Of a DNA stretch of 64,000 bases, positions 37,371-50,552 are shown piece after piece. Both the position numbers and the translations under genes were made by a program. Positions within the stretch are counted from its first letter, which is position 1, and the number at the start of each line of letters is the position of its first letter. The stretch spans positions 2,068,575-2,132,574 of the forward strand of contig NW_023998432.1 in the NCBI RefSeq assembly GCF_014805625.2, given 5' to 3'. Under the pieces are notes generated by a model, which was given only the letters and a program-made list of their open reading frames with translations, had not been told where the DNA came from and searched no databases. The DNA is from Glossina fuscipes (Eukaryota > Arthropoda > Insecta > Diptera > Glossinidae).

Positions 37371-38620
37371 AAGTAAGAAAATTATATTCGTTTGTGGATT
37401 CTTTATAATCATCACCGTGATCCTAAAAAAAAGTAAAGGAACAAATGATAATATTGTAATCGGGCTTGGCCGACGGTTTAATACCCTATACCGCATTGCC
37501 TAACACAGTTCATATTTTTGTGGCAGAACCCAAAAATAGTACCCCGTTTTTATATGAACTTACTATTATGAAACTCTATATTAAAAATTTCGCCCCTTGG
37601 CAAATCAATGCTTACTTTCCGTAAGAATGGTTGAGCCCAATACCTTCAAAAATTAAGCTACGTGTTCAGAATTTAGTACAGTTCATTTTTATATCAAATT
37701 GCTATTATGGATCAACTTTTACCATAACATATTAAAACATTCTGCTCTAAAAAACTAAACTTTTCGCTTATGTAAGGTAGGATCCAAAAATAGGCATGGG
37801 TTATCTAAATTTAGTATAATGAATTTAACACTTTTCTGCCCTACAAAAGATCAATTTTCTTGAAAATCTTTATATAGGATGGGATCTAAAAAGTAGGACG
37901 AGATAATGTAAATTTATTAGTTATTTTTTTTAACTGAAATTATTATTATGATCTGATTTTCATGAAGCGTTTGAAAATTAGACATTTCTGTCACATGAAC
38001 TTCGGTTTTCATTATATGAGAGGGCTTTCAAAAAATTGGCCCAACCGGTCCACAGTTTTGACAAATTACTTAGTCACTTTTATCGAGGAATTTTGAAAAT
38101 TACATTTTTTCCATATAACGACTTTTCCAAATAGTGGGGAGTGGTCTAAAAAATGCACCAGTCGAAACTATTTTGAACAGCGTTCGTCCTTGGGTCGAAA
38201 GACGTCAGTGCTCCAAATTTCCTGCAGCTTGAACATAAATTTACGTGGACAGACATCAGACGAACAGACAGATAGACAGACAGGCTTAGATGGGTACATC
38301 TTAAGCTCTTCTGGAAGCTACGTACTGGACTTTAGACCCTTCTGCCGGCTTGCTGAGGATAGGCCAAACAGTGTGCAAGAACTTCTAATGTATATATCGA
38401 ATTTAAAGCCCACAGGCTTATTTTTATGGACAGGAGAGTGTTTACCACACATATTATCTAGACCGACATACGGGACAGGTGGACAGGCTTAGGTGGATCC
38501 ATAATAAATGTATATATATTATAGAGATTACATATTTTTAATGGGATCTTTGAAGCTTCCTTCTGGGTTCTGCAAATATTTTAACAAAATTGCTGTATTC
38601 TTATCCCTCGGTGATGGGTA
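37371..38620 (+). repeat. Family A dispersed repeat, longest uninterrupted copy (about 1.25 kb)
   Basis: It starts with ACAAGTAAGAAAATTATATT and an abbreviated hairpin, then 'ataatcatcaccgtgatcc' and an AAAAAAAG tract. Internal 'cagacagatagacagacagg' and 'ggacaggagagtgtttacc' blocks follow. The end is 'gaagcttccttctgggttc' then CGGTGATGGGTATAA near 38620. The terminal GGTGATGGGTATAA is the inverse of TTATACCCATCACC in the start block of the family, so both ends share about 14 bases of inverted repeat. The frame at 38190-38492 lies in the repeat and is not a credible gene. Confidence 0.65.
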
Positions 38621-39744
38621 TAATAATTAAGAATTTAAACTCAATAAAATCTTAAAATTTTAATTCATTTTTTAATCATTCAAGTCAATTCTAAAATTCA
38701 TTTTTTAATCATGATATTCTATCTAAAAAAAAAAGGAAAATAATTAAGTAAATACACAAGGCTTAGAGTTTTCAATGATATCTAAAGCAGAGGTTTCGTT
38801 GTGAAGAAAATTCTTATTTGTTAAAGTTTGCAAATACGATTCAATTTAAATTTAAATCCTTTTAAGAATTATTTGTAAATCCTTTGCAAATGCGAACCAA
38901 ACTTTAACAGCCATAAACATAAATCAACTTAAAGCTGCAATTAAAACTGACTGGAGTGAGATTACTCAGCAAAGCACTACTAAATTCAGCTTATTAGAAT
39001 CATACAACAACACTGCCCTTATTTTGTGGCTTGTTGTGGCAATATGTACAACAACGGAAATTAAAAAAAAAAAAATTTTTTTCAATAATTCATAAAAATT
39101 TTTCCTAATTTTTTAAATATCTTACACGAAAAATTAAGATAAACGCACAAATAAATTCATGGCTCAACACTTGACGCTAGTGATGTAAAATTTTAGAAAA
39201 CCAATGCTATGACACACGGTCTCAGCTAACAAAATATATTACACCATTTCATTTTCCATCGCTGACTCTCAAGATGATTATAATTTTCTTATAATTACTT
39301 GTGGTTGAATTACCAATAGTTGAATCACTTCTTTGTTATCATCTGCCGCATGTATTACTTATACCAGTACTGGACATGGCCGAAGTGAACAGGAGCCGCA
39401 TTGAAATATTTGCATCTGCTTTTTCTAGAAAGAGTTCTGTCTGTAAAAGCTGATCTTTACATGTCTGCAATTTAAAAGTACATCCGGAAGTCGTGTTTGA
39501 AAGGGCAAAGAGTCATATTCGCTATTATCTGCGCTATGCCATAAGAAACGGTTTGCTTTTATTTATTTTCAGTTATTCATTTATTAGGCCTCGCCGTCAA
39601 TTTTTTTACAATTTTAATTAACAATTCAAGTCCTAAAAATCACTACCCAAGAATGTCTCACCGTGATCGCAAACAACAATCCGCTATGAAACAAACTACA
39701 CACGTACAACGTAAACTAAAAATAGCCCTAGTTTGGAGAAAAAA
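38621..39744. other. No gene recognised
   Basis: AT-rich sequence. A 30-base direct repeat-like pair ('attcattttttaatcat') occurs at about 38662-38710. Confidence 0.45.
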
Positions 39745-39831
39745 AATATATTGCTTTTTTAATTACTCACTTAGTAACTACTAAAAATAAATCTGCGAAA
39801 ACGGAGAAGAATTAACCATGCCTACCCAATA
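39745..39831 (-). repeat. Family A, distal half of a copy split by the CR1 LINE
   Basis: 'catgcctacccaatattat' at 39818-39835 matches 'gcgcctacccaatattatag' of copy 2 (8211-8230). The proximal half of a Family A copy in the same orientation lies just past the other end of the LINE (up to 43919). The simplest reading is that the LINE inserted into the repeat. The AT-rich LINE tail blurs the exact edge. Confidence 0.4.
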
Positions 39832-40147
39832 TTATTTATTTAATTATTTATTTACTTTATTTTACTTACACAAGAAACTCAATTCAAACAAATTGACAGT
39901 CGAGTTCAATTGACACTTAAGTAAATCCTAAATTAATTAATATTAAAACTTAGTATAAGTATAATAGAACAAATAAGAAAGAAAAAAAAAAGCGTGTACA
40001 CAATTAGCATAGAGCCACGCCCGCAACCGGTACAGGACCAAATTGCAAATGGGCCCCTATGCCATCACAAACGTGGATAAGCTTGGCAACCGATAATAGT
40101 TAACAACAATTAATTTTTGACTCATAATGAATTTGTAAGATTAAGAG

Positions 40148-42845
40148 CTAGTTTAGGTACGACATAGGGGAATTGCGCGTATTAAGCATTGTTGCTTTAA
40201 TGGACTTTGAAGAGTCCGATAATGAGAATAAGTGAGAGGCATTAGTCAGGTTCTTGCAACCAACTCTGAGCGGGATAAACAGCTCATAAGTATATTTACA
40301 TTGACTAAGCTTAACCAAGATAAAGTGCCTAGAGAAGCGGTTAGGGACATTAAAGCTTATCTCACTAAGCAATACAGGCGAGTCAATAGCACCACTTATT
40401 AATTTGATTAAGAAGGAAACCCCAACAACAAATCTACGTTTCTCAAGTGCCGGTAACGATAACAGAAGCAACCTATTTTCATAGGGCGAAACATAGACAA
40501 TCGCGTCCTAACCCAAACTCCTAAGGGTAAACAGCAAGAATTGCTTTTGAACAGATTCAATTAAATCTACATAGCACCTATATAAAGCAGACTACACACC
40601 AGATCCTTACTCGAGTATAGATCTAAGCAAACACATGTATAGCCTCTTCATAATGTAGGGATCATCAAGCTCTTTGAACCACCTCTTTATAAAACCAAGT
40701 GTGGGCCTAGCTTTGCTTAACAAGAACTCAAGATGCAAGTTAATACGCAACCTATGGTCAAATAGAAAGCCTAAATCTGTGAACGAATCGACGTCCTCCA
40801 ACTTATGCGAATCTATGAAATACTGAGTAATGAATGACTTTCTTCTTGACAAAGAAAGCTTCTTACATTTATTCAGATTTAGCTTCAGAAAATTTTAAGA
40901 GCACCATGCTATCAAATTATTCAAGTTACTTTGAAGCTGATGTGATTGCGATTTTAGGGAAAAAGAAGAAAAGAATTTCACATCATCATCATACATTAAG
41001 ATCTGGCTGGAATTAATCATCGATGGGAAATCATTAATGTATAAACTAAATAAAATAGGACCTAAGTGGCTGCTTTGAGAAACGCCAGACGCCACGAGAC
41101 TAGGCATCCGAGGTGATGAAGTTAAACAAAGTCCTGAATGATCTATTGTGCAGATAAGAGCTTATCCATTTCACTAGATAGAAAGGGAAGCCAGGGGGCT
41201 TGGAGTTTAAAGATAAGTAAGTTATGGCTGATCAAATCAAACGCTTTGCTAAAATCAGTGCATATTAAATCAGTGCGAGAGCCACTAGGAAAAGCCATAA
41301 CAAGAAAATTCTAACAAATTGGTGACCGTAGATCACCCTTTCCGAAAGCCATGCTGGTGTGGAGAGATATACGAATTAATGGCAAAGACCAACTGCTTAA
41401 TCACAATTCGCTCAAACAACTCAACTCAAGACACTCAACTTGATTATGCCTCTGTAGTTCTCAGTAGGAATGCGGAAACTACTCTTCCAACACGAAGGGA
41501 AAACAACTAACTTCAAGGACAGGTTAAAAATCTTTGAGATCACACCATATAACTCGACAGCGCTAGATTTACGTACACATGATGGAATTCCATCAGGTCC
41601 AGGCGCACAACTATATTTTAGAGAGCTCAAGCTTTTAAAAATGCCATCTTCAGCAATAATTAAATTAGGTATTGAAACCAAGTTAGTTATAGGATATGGG
41701 TAGTTTGCTGATAAATCCGAATTAGCAATCGAAAAGTTTCGTCGAAAGTACTCAGCAAACAGTTTTGAGATTTTAAAATCATCCGAGGAATCAGAGCCAT
41801 TAAAAGAAACATGCGAGAGATGTGTGGAAATTTTTCTTTTTCAGGTAACAAATTTAAAAAAGTATTTAGGATTACCAAACAGAGAGCATTTAATGAACTG
41901 CAGGTATCTGCAATTGAGGGAGTTAAATCTATGCCTCGTCGCCTAGTAATAGTCGAAAGCAGAGCCACTTTTCGAATATTTTTTGGTAATCGTGTTTTTC
42001 CTATTCTTGAAATATTTAATTGTCCTTTTAAACCATGAGGTACACCTGCTTCGAGGTCGGGATTACTTGACCGGAACAGATGCAGAAATAGATTTGATGT
42101 ATCGTAGAACGATGACAGTAAGCTTTCAATACTTCCAACTGAGAAATCAAGCATGATATGTGAAAGATGTGATTTTAGCATTGAAACATTGATTTTATGG
42201 AAATCATAAAATTTATTTGAAAATGTTGGGTTTGGAACATTAAAACAGTTCCAACAGAACCATCATACTTGTGATTAAAGGAAATACACATTGCTGGATG
42301 ATGACGATCCTCAGGTGAACTAAAATGTGGACAACGTTTTACGTTACTCTCAGGGAAATTGGCAAAGCAGAGATCATGCAGTCTACTATTTCAATTAGGG
42401 GTACGGTTGTATTGAATTAAATTATGATCAAATATTCTTTAAAGAACACAACGGCTCTATCAGATGTTGAAGTAGAAATCAAACAGCCAGAATTTTCAAT
42501 GTAACACCAAGTGACTTGAGGCAAATTGAAGTCACCCAACGCAATGACTATATTGGTAGGTTTAGATTGCTTGGCCACAATATGGGCAAATATGGGCGGC
42601 CTGCTTTTTATATATATAGAAATACCCAAATTTGGGGGAATGTAGGAGCAGGTCGCATATAAGTGTTTATTAGGAAATTTCGCTAGAATGATGATAAATT
42701 CAACGTCGGGAGTAGTGGGAAATTCAATTGAATAGGAGGGGACTGCCGCAGATATGGCAATTAATACACCAAGACCAATGCAATTCAATCGATCATTTCT
42801 GAAAACTTGGAAATAATTGTGGAAATGTGCCGACGAATGTAGATC
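40148..42845 (-). pseudogene. CR1 ORF2: truncated endonuclease plus reverse transcriptase, frameshifted
   Basis: The first readable part (about 42845-42417) is the second half of an APE-type endonuclease: FQVFRNDR, a GVLIAI strand, and the catalytic-site GDFNLPQVTW. The N-terminal catalytic residues are deleted. A linker follows (42181-41687). Reverse transcriptase pieces then appear in order: GPDGIPSCV (about 41600), GVSQSSHLGPILFSLYIND (about 41070), YDDD at 40982-40993 (the usual YADD with Ala replaced by Asp), the GFIKRW thumb region (40852-40607), and the conserved C-terminal block to the stop at 40148. Stops or frameshifts separate each piece. An active ORF2 nicks DNA and primes cDNA synthesis; this copy cannot. 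Confidence 0.85.
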
Positions 42846-43697
42846 AGGATCGCCGCCAGATAACTTTTTATGTTATCCACAGATGTATCAGGTGCCAGTC
42901 TTGACACGAATATTGCCTTTCTGGAAGGAACTGTCGTTAAGCAAATGTAATTACTGCTACGAACAGTAGAGTTTACGGCTGGGGAGTTTTGAATTAGGGA
43001 GAATATAGAAGGGGTAGCCACACTTGCACGAGCAGCTTGTGCGACATGGCTAGTTTGGTGACCAGCGTTCACGCTCGAACAGCCAGAGAGAGAGGATGAT
43101 TTATTTTTCTCTTTATCAGCTTTAGGATATGACGCCTGAGTAGAGTAAGTGACGCCACTGGAAGGATATACCCTTGCCACTTCAACATAGCTCAAACCAG
43201 AAGGACTTCCCGGCTTATTTTTGAGTTTTTTATCGCAGACCGTCACAGCCATATCAGAAACGCTGACATTCTGTGTACACATTGAGTAAGCGCTAACTTG
43301 TACCAACGAATCAGATTTAGGAGGAACCAGAGGTGACGTACCACATGCTATGTTACGAGTTGTAACTTTGCTGGCTGGGGAAGAAAATGAGTGGTCGATA
43401 AAACTACACTCATTGAACCTAGTCTTAATTATCTTAAACTTTTCTCACAACTGAGCCGAGATTTTAACTCAATTCTGAAAAACCATTTCTCGTCTCCGTG
43501 AAGAGTTTGTAATATATGTCCAGCTTCGTACAGTCAGGACATCGTAAGCCTTTTAAGGGATCAACGACTGCATCAGCAGCACAGCCAATACTACCGGCAC
43601 ACTCTGCATGGTAAAAGCGATCGCAAAGCTAACACGAGATTAATCGTTCAGAATTTGGGCCTGTTTTCGCACGACATGGTTTATATAAACAATCCAT
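42785..43697 (-). pseudogene. CR1 ORF1 (nucleic-acid-binding protein), broken and 3'-truncated
   Basis: An ATG at 43697 opens a frame with a PHD-like zinc finger: MDCLYKPC, then C, CDRFYHAEC, and a final CPDC pair over about 43690-43550. One TAG interrupts it just before the second Cys cluster, and a frameshift follows. A second open part (43306-42785) holds the Ser-rich middle and a conserved C-terminal block containing IFVSRLAPDTSVDN, which is seen in CR1-type ORF1 proteins. ORF1 products bind template RNA as part of the retrotransposition complex. The normal C-terminus is gone: soon after that block the sequence jumps into endonuclease code at about 42845, so the ORF1 frame ends shortly after the junction. 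Not functional. Confidence 0.75.
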
Positions 43698-43745
43698 GTC
43701 CAGTCAAAAACGCAGAAGGGGATTATTGCTGATAAACTACACAGG

Positions 43746-43919
43746 TACATGATGTAAACTTCCACAAAATTATCCAAAACAAATGAAAAAAAAACAGCCA
43801 CGCCCACTTAATTTTATAGACTACGTAAATTTATATGTTTGCTTTTTTTCAATCTTTTTTAAGATAACGACGTTGGGTTTCTGCCGAAACCGAATATAAT
43901 TTTCCTACTTGTCACTACT
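43746..43919 (-). repeat. Family A, proximal half of the copy split by the CR1 LINE
   Basis: Read on the minus strand it begins at about 43914 with ACAAGTAGGAAAATTATA, TTCGG, a TTTCGG/CAGAAACC hairpin, then 'acgtcgttatctt' and an A-rich tract. This is the Family A start block, as at 36068, 37371 and 51541. Confidence 0.55.
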
Positions 43920-46900
43920 TTCCATAGACTTTGGTTCAGTTTACACGTGTGCGAAAAAGTTTTTTTCGTCTTTTTCATTCATCTCGATTTGGACACAGCT
44001 TCAAATGGTTGATCTGAAATTAATAATAAAAAAAAATTGTTTACGCGTTTTGCCAATCATATGTGGAAAGAGGAACATTTACCATTTATCACTTACCGCA
44101 CCTGAAAGATTTGAAAATGGCCGATTAATTTCGTGACAATTTCTTACATCTACTCGTTCTGCTTGTTTTTGTTCTTTTCCTTTAAATACTTCTACAAGGA
44201 AGCGATTGTGCACTATTCCACTGATTATTTACAACGGCATTTGCAAAAGTTTTAGTTTTTGCGAAAGTAAGAGCAACGATTTGATGGAAAACTTTTCGGG
44301 ACCGAATACATTCATTCAAGCCTTTTCAGTTGTGAGAAAGTTTATTCAACTCATTGGCTCCACCGATTTTAGTTGTTCCTTAAGCAAATGTCAAATTTTT
44401 CAAGACGTTCATAGTTTTTTAACTGTTAGATATGTTCATATACTGCTGAAAGTACATTACTAATAAAAAGGATTTAGGATGCTTGTATCTGGCGATAAAT
44501 CGGATGATGATCGATTCGCAAGCATGCCGCGCTTTTCACCTCAACCATGCCCTAGATTTGCTCATTCTCTATACACATTTAATTAGATGAAAATAAGTTA
44601 TGTGTCGAAAGTCTAAGTAAATTGATGCTCACTTTGTCTTGTGGCACTATTGTCCGACGAAAATCGTAAAAAGATTATCAAGCGAAATTGTTTATAGGTT
44701 ATCTTGCTGCTCGAAATGAAAGTTTCCCCTATACTGCTCAATACACTATCATATTATCGTACTCACTACACAAACACAATAACCATAACAGCGGTGCGTT
44801 CCGGATATTTCCGCCTTCGAGTACAACGTACACAAATACTATTACCTTTTTCTCGCCTCTCTATCTGTAATCCTTTGTGACCCGCATCTACCGTATCTGC
44901 GGGTTTGATAGGTATGGCCTGAGTCTCTTGCGAAATTATTTGTAGTTATTCATTGTACGATATTATCAAGATTTTTCTGATTTCAAAGTGTGAACGTTTT
45001 TTACTTCCAGTATAGTGCAATTAAAATTCTATGCCGCTTAAGCTTTCTATTAATCTTATTTCCTTGAAGATTAACTCTGAAGGCCAATAGCGCGTAGAAA
45101 AATATATGAAGGTTTTCGGCAGAAATCTCAATATCTGATTACAATTTTTATTGTATATTTTACCACACAAACAATATTCGTAATAACGTAAAGCTGAGCA
45201 TGAAACTTAAATGACTATCTTTTTGTGTACCGATTTTTTTTTTTTTTTTTTAAATTCTTTAAATCTTTTCTTGTTTTCATTTCGATAAAGCAGGGAGTGT
45301 CAATTAATTTCGTTTAATTCGTAAGAAATACACAGGCTAACACAAAATGAAACGAAGCGACGAAAAGATATTGATACCGTTTTTTTTAAAAAAGGGTTTT
45401 TAGTTGATCTCTTGCCACAAAGACATATTGCGAGGATTGTTGATGTTTAGCGTAACGTTGTGATTTGGTGACAGTGATACAAAAACGACGTGATAGAATT
45501 GAGGAAAAAAAAATGGAATGAAAAAACACAAAATTTCGCAAAAATATTTTTTTGTTTCTTCTATTTTGTGACGTCTTCGACTTTGTCAACGTCGGTTGAA
45601 AATTATTTTCCTATTAATCGTGAATTTATTACTTGAGCTTTTTCCGTCAGTTGTCAAACTTCTCACGGATATCATTGATTGTTTATATGTATGATTATCT
45701 CCCTTGCTTGTTTCGCTATGAAATTTGGTGATGTTGTGAACTCCGTTCCCTAATTCCCTGCCAGAATGTGCACAGGTCAGCACAGTTATACCGTTAATCG
45801 TCGTTACATTATCACAATGAGATACAATATGTACGGCTGACAAACCCTTAAAGTACACCGTTTTTATTTGTACTTTTTTTTTTTAAATAAATTTTATACT
45901 ATACTAAGCAATACATCACAGTTATCGAATGTTGGGGAGATTTTTATCAAAAGCCTGATTTTTTTTTATTTTCTTATTATTAGCATTATATATATATACA
46001 TATAAGTATAAGTAGGTAGATAGGTTGATTTGTCCAGCATCATTTTCCATTATATTTTTTTTCTTTTTCTTTTTTGCTTTACCAGGAAACAATAAGAATC
46101 ATGTCTGCATAATTCACCGTCTTTTGGTCTTGTCTGTCCACTCGACCGTCTGTTGATAGTCTCACTCATTGACTTTTCTTTTGAACGCATATATTTCTTG
46201 TGTTTACTTATATATACTTTAATTTTTATTTTTTGCTGATTGGTCATGTTGTTTTTGTTGGGTGTGACAGCAATGTTAACGCCTGTTGTACGATAAACCA
46301 TTTAAACGCCAACCCTGCGATTATTCTTCGACTTTCTCACACACTATCAAATGTTGACATCAATTGTCTTATAATAATAAAATTTTCCGACTTTGTCGTT
46401 TTTATATTATTTGTATTACGTAAGTTTGTTTACCTGTGATTTCTGCTTAGCCCTTTATCAAAACGGACTGACTTCTTAACTGATGGGACCGATTATCATA
46501 TATAATATGGTTGCATTTACTTTTGTTTTTTTTTACAACTGTCAGCTTTTTCGCTAAGTTGTAAGTAATTGCAATACTTTTATTATTAATGCTATTACGG
46601 GGCACAATGTGACAGCCGTACTTAACATGTGCGTAATCTAGAAAGCAGTAATTTTTAAATCGAAGAAAGGTGGGGGCAGGCTTAAATGAATACCTTGTGA
46701 CTATTCTCAAAATAAAACAAACTTTGCTAAGAAAACACAATTTTTGCGGCATAAAGAAAAGATCGTTTTATCGTGATGATCTTGAAGTAAATTAGATGTA
46801 AGTTTATTATGTTCTCATTCAAAGGTATTCTATGGAATGAATGATACAAAATGATACTTTTATGAAGATTGCATTGAATAATATGCGTTGGATAATAGAA

Positions 46901-47911
46901 CCTTTCTATTCAGACGGCTTACTTAAGCCAATACCAAAGCTATTGCGAAAACAGCTTGTTTACGCGAAGCAGAAATGAATTTGTCTTAAATGGCATGGAA
47001 AACAGGAGATTAAAGCAGCCTCTCATTAATGATGAAGTTGGTAAATTTTTCGTAGTAACTTAAGGGATATGTTGGCATGAGTTAAAGGCTTTACTGACGG
47101 GGAGTATATGACTGACGCAGCTCGATTTTATTGATATACTAATTGCTCTAACGTAAAAATATACCCTGAATATTTTGACAGAAAGAGTAATCCTCAGTTA
47201 TGATCGCCCCCTTTTACTATCCCCCTTACAGTTTTTGTAAAAACTCAGGCTATTTGTAATTTATAAACTTATTACGCACGAAATCGTATGTTGTTTTTTT
47301 GTCAATATTTCTTAGTCACTATAACCGTGACTAAATAATACGAGTTATGCATCCAAGCTTTGTATGAAGTTCTTAACTGGGAAAAGAATATCTAATCAAG
47401 CCCTTCGTCATTCTTCCAAAGTATCTGTATCGTAAAAGGCTACAGCAATAAATTACTCTCATATAAATAGGTACGGTAAATTAAGTCACCTAGCTGACGT
47501 GTGCACAAAGAAGCCTTTTCGTAATTTTGTGCATTATAAATAAACCAAAAAATAGTCAACACAATTTTAGTTTTTATAAATTTTATTGAAAAAATTGTAT
47601 TTCAAATTAAGAGCAAAGTATCCAAAATTTTAAATGACCATTGAATTAGCAATTAAAACACATAAAAGTTTGACTTCTTTCAACTTGCAAAAAACTAAGC
47701 GTTAAAATGAAGCCCAAAAATTTTGGTAACAATTAAATCGATTGATATAATTTTATAGCAATTGATGATGATTAACGTTCGATAAAACCAGTGAGTGATT
47801 GACTGACTGAAAACAAAATTAAAGAAACGTTAAATGCAAATTGAAACATTTGCTCGGAAGAGCAAGCTTTGCAAGAAAAATATTATAATCAGTTAATACA
47901 GCCTAAAGGGT
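43920..47911. other. No gene recognised
   Basis: AT-rich sequence with poly-T at 45235-45251 and a TATA tract near 45988-46000. Overlapping short frames on both strands (43909-46752) have no domains. Confidence 0.5.
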
Positions 47912-47927
47912 CCCCCCCCCCCCCCCC
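47912..47927 (+). repeat. (C)16 homopolymer
   Basis: Sixteen consecutive C bases in otherwise AT-rich DNA. The length may be inexact because such runs are error-prone. Confidence 0.95.
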
Positions 47928-50552
47928 TCTCCGTTCACGATCCCACCCTTCTAAAGATTCGGTTCATATACATATTTACCTTTTTATAAACAAGAAAATG
48001 TAGTCAAATTCAAGTGACTGTTTAAAAACTATAAATTATCTATAATTTAAAAAGCTAGCGATCGAGAAGGAAGAAGGAAAAAAAATTTTTAAACTAAAAC
48101 TGGAAAACTTATAAAAACAAATTTATTCTTCTTTCTATATGTTACGAAATATAATATGAATAGACAGACATACATACTAAATATATATATACTACATATA
48201 TATATATATATACTATATATATGCTATATATGTACACAAACACAGACAGAGATATAGACACACAGCCACAACATACAGATATGGACGTACGTGTAGCTAT
48301 CAATAGTTTAGTTCAAAAATTTATGGCCATTCAAAGGTAATAAATTTTTTAACGACCTCGAACGGACAGATAGAAAAACAATATAAAAAGCAAACAAAAG
48401 ACATAAGCTAACATATCAATGGGCTTTAGTAAATTTAAATGTAATAAAACGAAATCAAACTTCAACAAAACGTTTGACATTTATGATGAAAGTGAAAATT
48501 ATATATAAGTGTAGATTTGCTAACACGACCATACATTGTGAGAATCGAAGCAATGAGCAAAGCCTTACTAAGAAACAACTTGGTACGTGTAATAGAATCC
48601 TTTCATATATATATATAGCTCTGCGTATTGATTATAGTTGCTTTCTTAAGTAATTAAAAATAAAATCATGAAGTATTAATTTACTTAATCTCCAAGGACG
48701 AAGTTTATTAAGGGAAATATATTCAACCCATAAGTTACGAACACCACCGTCGTTATTATGAGCAAAAAGATTGGACATTAATGTAAGTGATATATGTTCT
48801 AAAGCCCAGGTACAACACATCGCTCAATACATCTCTTCTCTCGCACATATATAGTAATGTTGTTGGCAGGTCCGTACGATTTTTGGATATTATTAACCTC
48901 CAAATGATAAGAGTCCAAATTCTACGACAGTTCGGCGACTAAGTTACAACACATAATTATTTTAGTGATATTACTTTTGTAATTTTCGAAGGTCGCTTTT
49001 TGATGGCGAAAAACACCGTTCATATTCAGGCGGTATGACTATTATTATGGTTATTATTGTTTATCGAAAATAACAATTCTTTCGTGGTTTTCTAATTTTC
49101 AACTTGTACTGACATTGATCATGCTGCACGAAAAGGAAATCGACAATATTACAAAAATCTTTACAATCATTCTTGAAAATAAAAGTTACAAGAGGTAGCT
49201 GACATCTTAATCATTACAAAAGGTAGCCTATTCGCAGCAGGAAGATTTGAATATGGAAAGGATGTTTTCCTATCGCTTGCCACGTTTGCTTACGTAGGAA
49301 TACAATACAAGTATCCAAATTTTTCTTGGACTTGTTTAACAATAGCAAGAAGCATTTTTTTGTAGGACGCATGACATTGGACAGTGGAAGCATGGGTTCA
49401 CCGCTGCGCTCCTAACTCGAATTGATAATACGCTGACCGCAAATAACCTGGTGAAAATTATGTAAAACAACCAGGCTGGCAAGATTAACGTTTCCATATG
49501 TTCGAACGCGCACCATCTAAAAGAAACAACACCACCTTGAAAAAGAAACAACAATTTATAGCGAATGTTACGCAACACTTTTGGTTCAATTAAACGACGA
49601 AATTGCAAGAAACGGTCCTCAACAGCATAGGAAATGATGTTATTTCACTAAGACAATGCAAAAAGTCATAGATTGCCGTTTACAATAGCAAAATTGTACG
49701 TACTAAAGTTCGAGTGATTGCTCAACACCTCGTGTCTTCCAAGTCTAAGTCTCTGGAGGCCGTAGGACAAAACATTTTCTGAAGCTTGTATTAAGTATTT
49801 TGACAATTCTCCTACAGAAAAGGTGACGCAATGTTAGAAAAGCCTTAAACAGATTTTATCACTCGTAAAGAATATTATTTTAATAAAAAAAGTCAAGATT
49901 TTCTATATGCGCGTTTTGCCGTCAGTTTGTCCGTAAAAGTAAACCACTTTAAGATGAGGTAAATTTTAGATTTGTTTACATTATAGTAGATGATAAAACG
50001 TTTCAATACTTTTGGTTTTTACTTTTTTCATTTATTTAATTATTGCGGAAAGACAACATGGAAAGTGAAGGTTTCAATAAAAGCTAGGCTATGCCAAAAA
50101 TGGCGATTTCCGTACGCCGATGTCAGGTGGCGGGTATTGAAAATTTGCCTTAAGATAAAATTTCTCACGTATTTTATAAAATTTATTTTCTACATAATAA
50201 TTGTATATATATAAAAATAATTTAAAAATTCGAACTGCTGAACTCGGGGAACCCTAAAAGTAATAACAACAAGTTTTGATGCATTCAGGGGTATCATGCC
50301 TATGCAAATTCGCAGCAGTAATTCAACCATCAGAGATGCGAAATGAATCCCGTATTACAATACTGCAAAGAGGATAGGTAACATTATCTTGCTCAGGTTT
50401 ACTTTTTCAGTCATTTTAAATGAATAAACAATAAGTAGTAAGAACCTGAATTGTTAAAATACTTGCTGAAAATGTTAAAAGAAGGCCAACAATACTTCAT
50501 CGAAAAGGGAGAAAGATGATAAGTATGCTTAGGAAGATATGATAAAACATAT
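47928..50552. other. No gene recognised; TA microsatellites
   Basis: It contains a TATA-rich microsatellite at 48180-48232 and a (TA)n at 48606-48618. A stretch around 49340-49850 is less AT-rich and may be transposon debris, but no family can be assigned. Confidence 0.45.

Larger units (their letters stand above)
39832..43745 (-). mobile_element. CR1-clade LINE (DMCR1A-like), near full length but defective
   Basis: Minus-strand order is a short 5' UTR, ORF1 (43697 to 42785), a truncated endonuclease, a linker, the reverse transcriptase and C-terminal region ending at 40148, a 3' UTR, and a tail of AAAT/TAAA units (T-rich at 39832-39868 on the plus strand). The ORF1 PHD-like finger, the endonuclease GDFNLP motif, the SHLGP and YDDD reverse transcriptase motifs, and a C-terminal GFIKRW followed by DPYIMKRLY are CR1-clade hallmarks. 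Frameshifts and stops make it inactive, and an internal deletion removes the ORF1 end and the endonuclease start. The 5' edge is approximate. Confidence 0.85.

Noticed and set aside
37374..38633. TAAGAA direct repeats at both ends of the long Family A copy as a target duplication
   Set aside because: The left TAAGAA lies inside a block (ACAAGT-AGAAAATTATATT) conserved among copies, so it is part of the element.
49590..49850. Frame with FH-stop-DNAKSH resembling the mariner motif around the second catalytic Asp
   Set aside because: Flanking translated sequence shows no other mariner block (no HPPYSPDLAPSD-like stretch) and no TIRs were seen.
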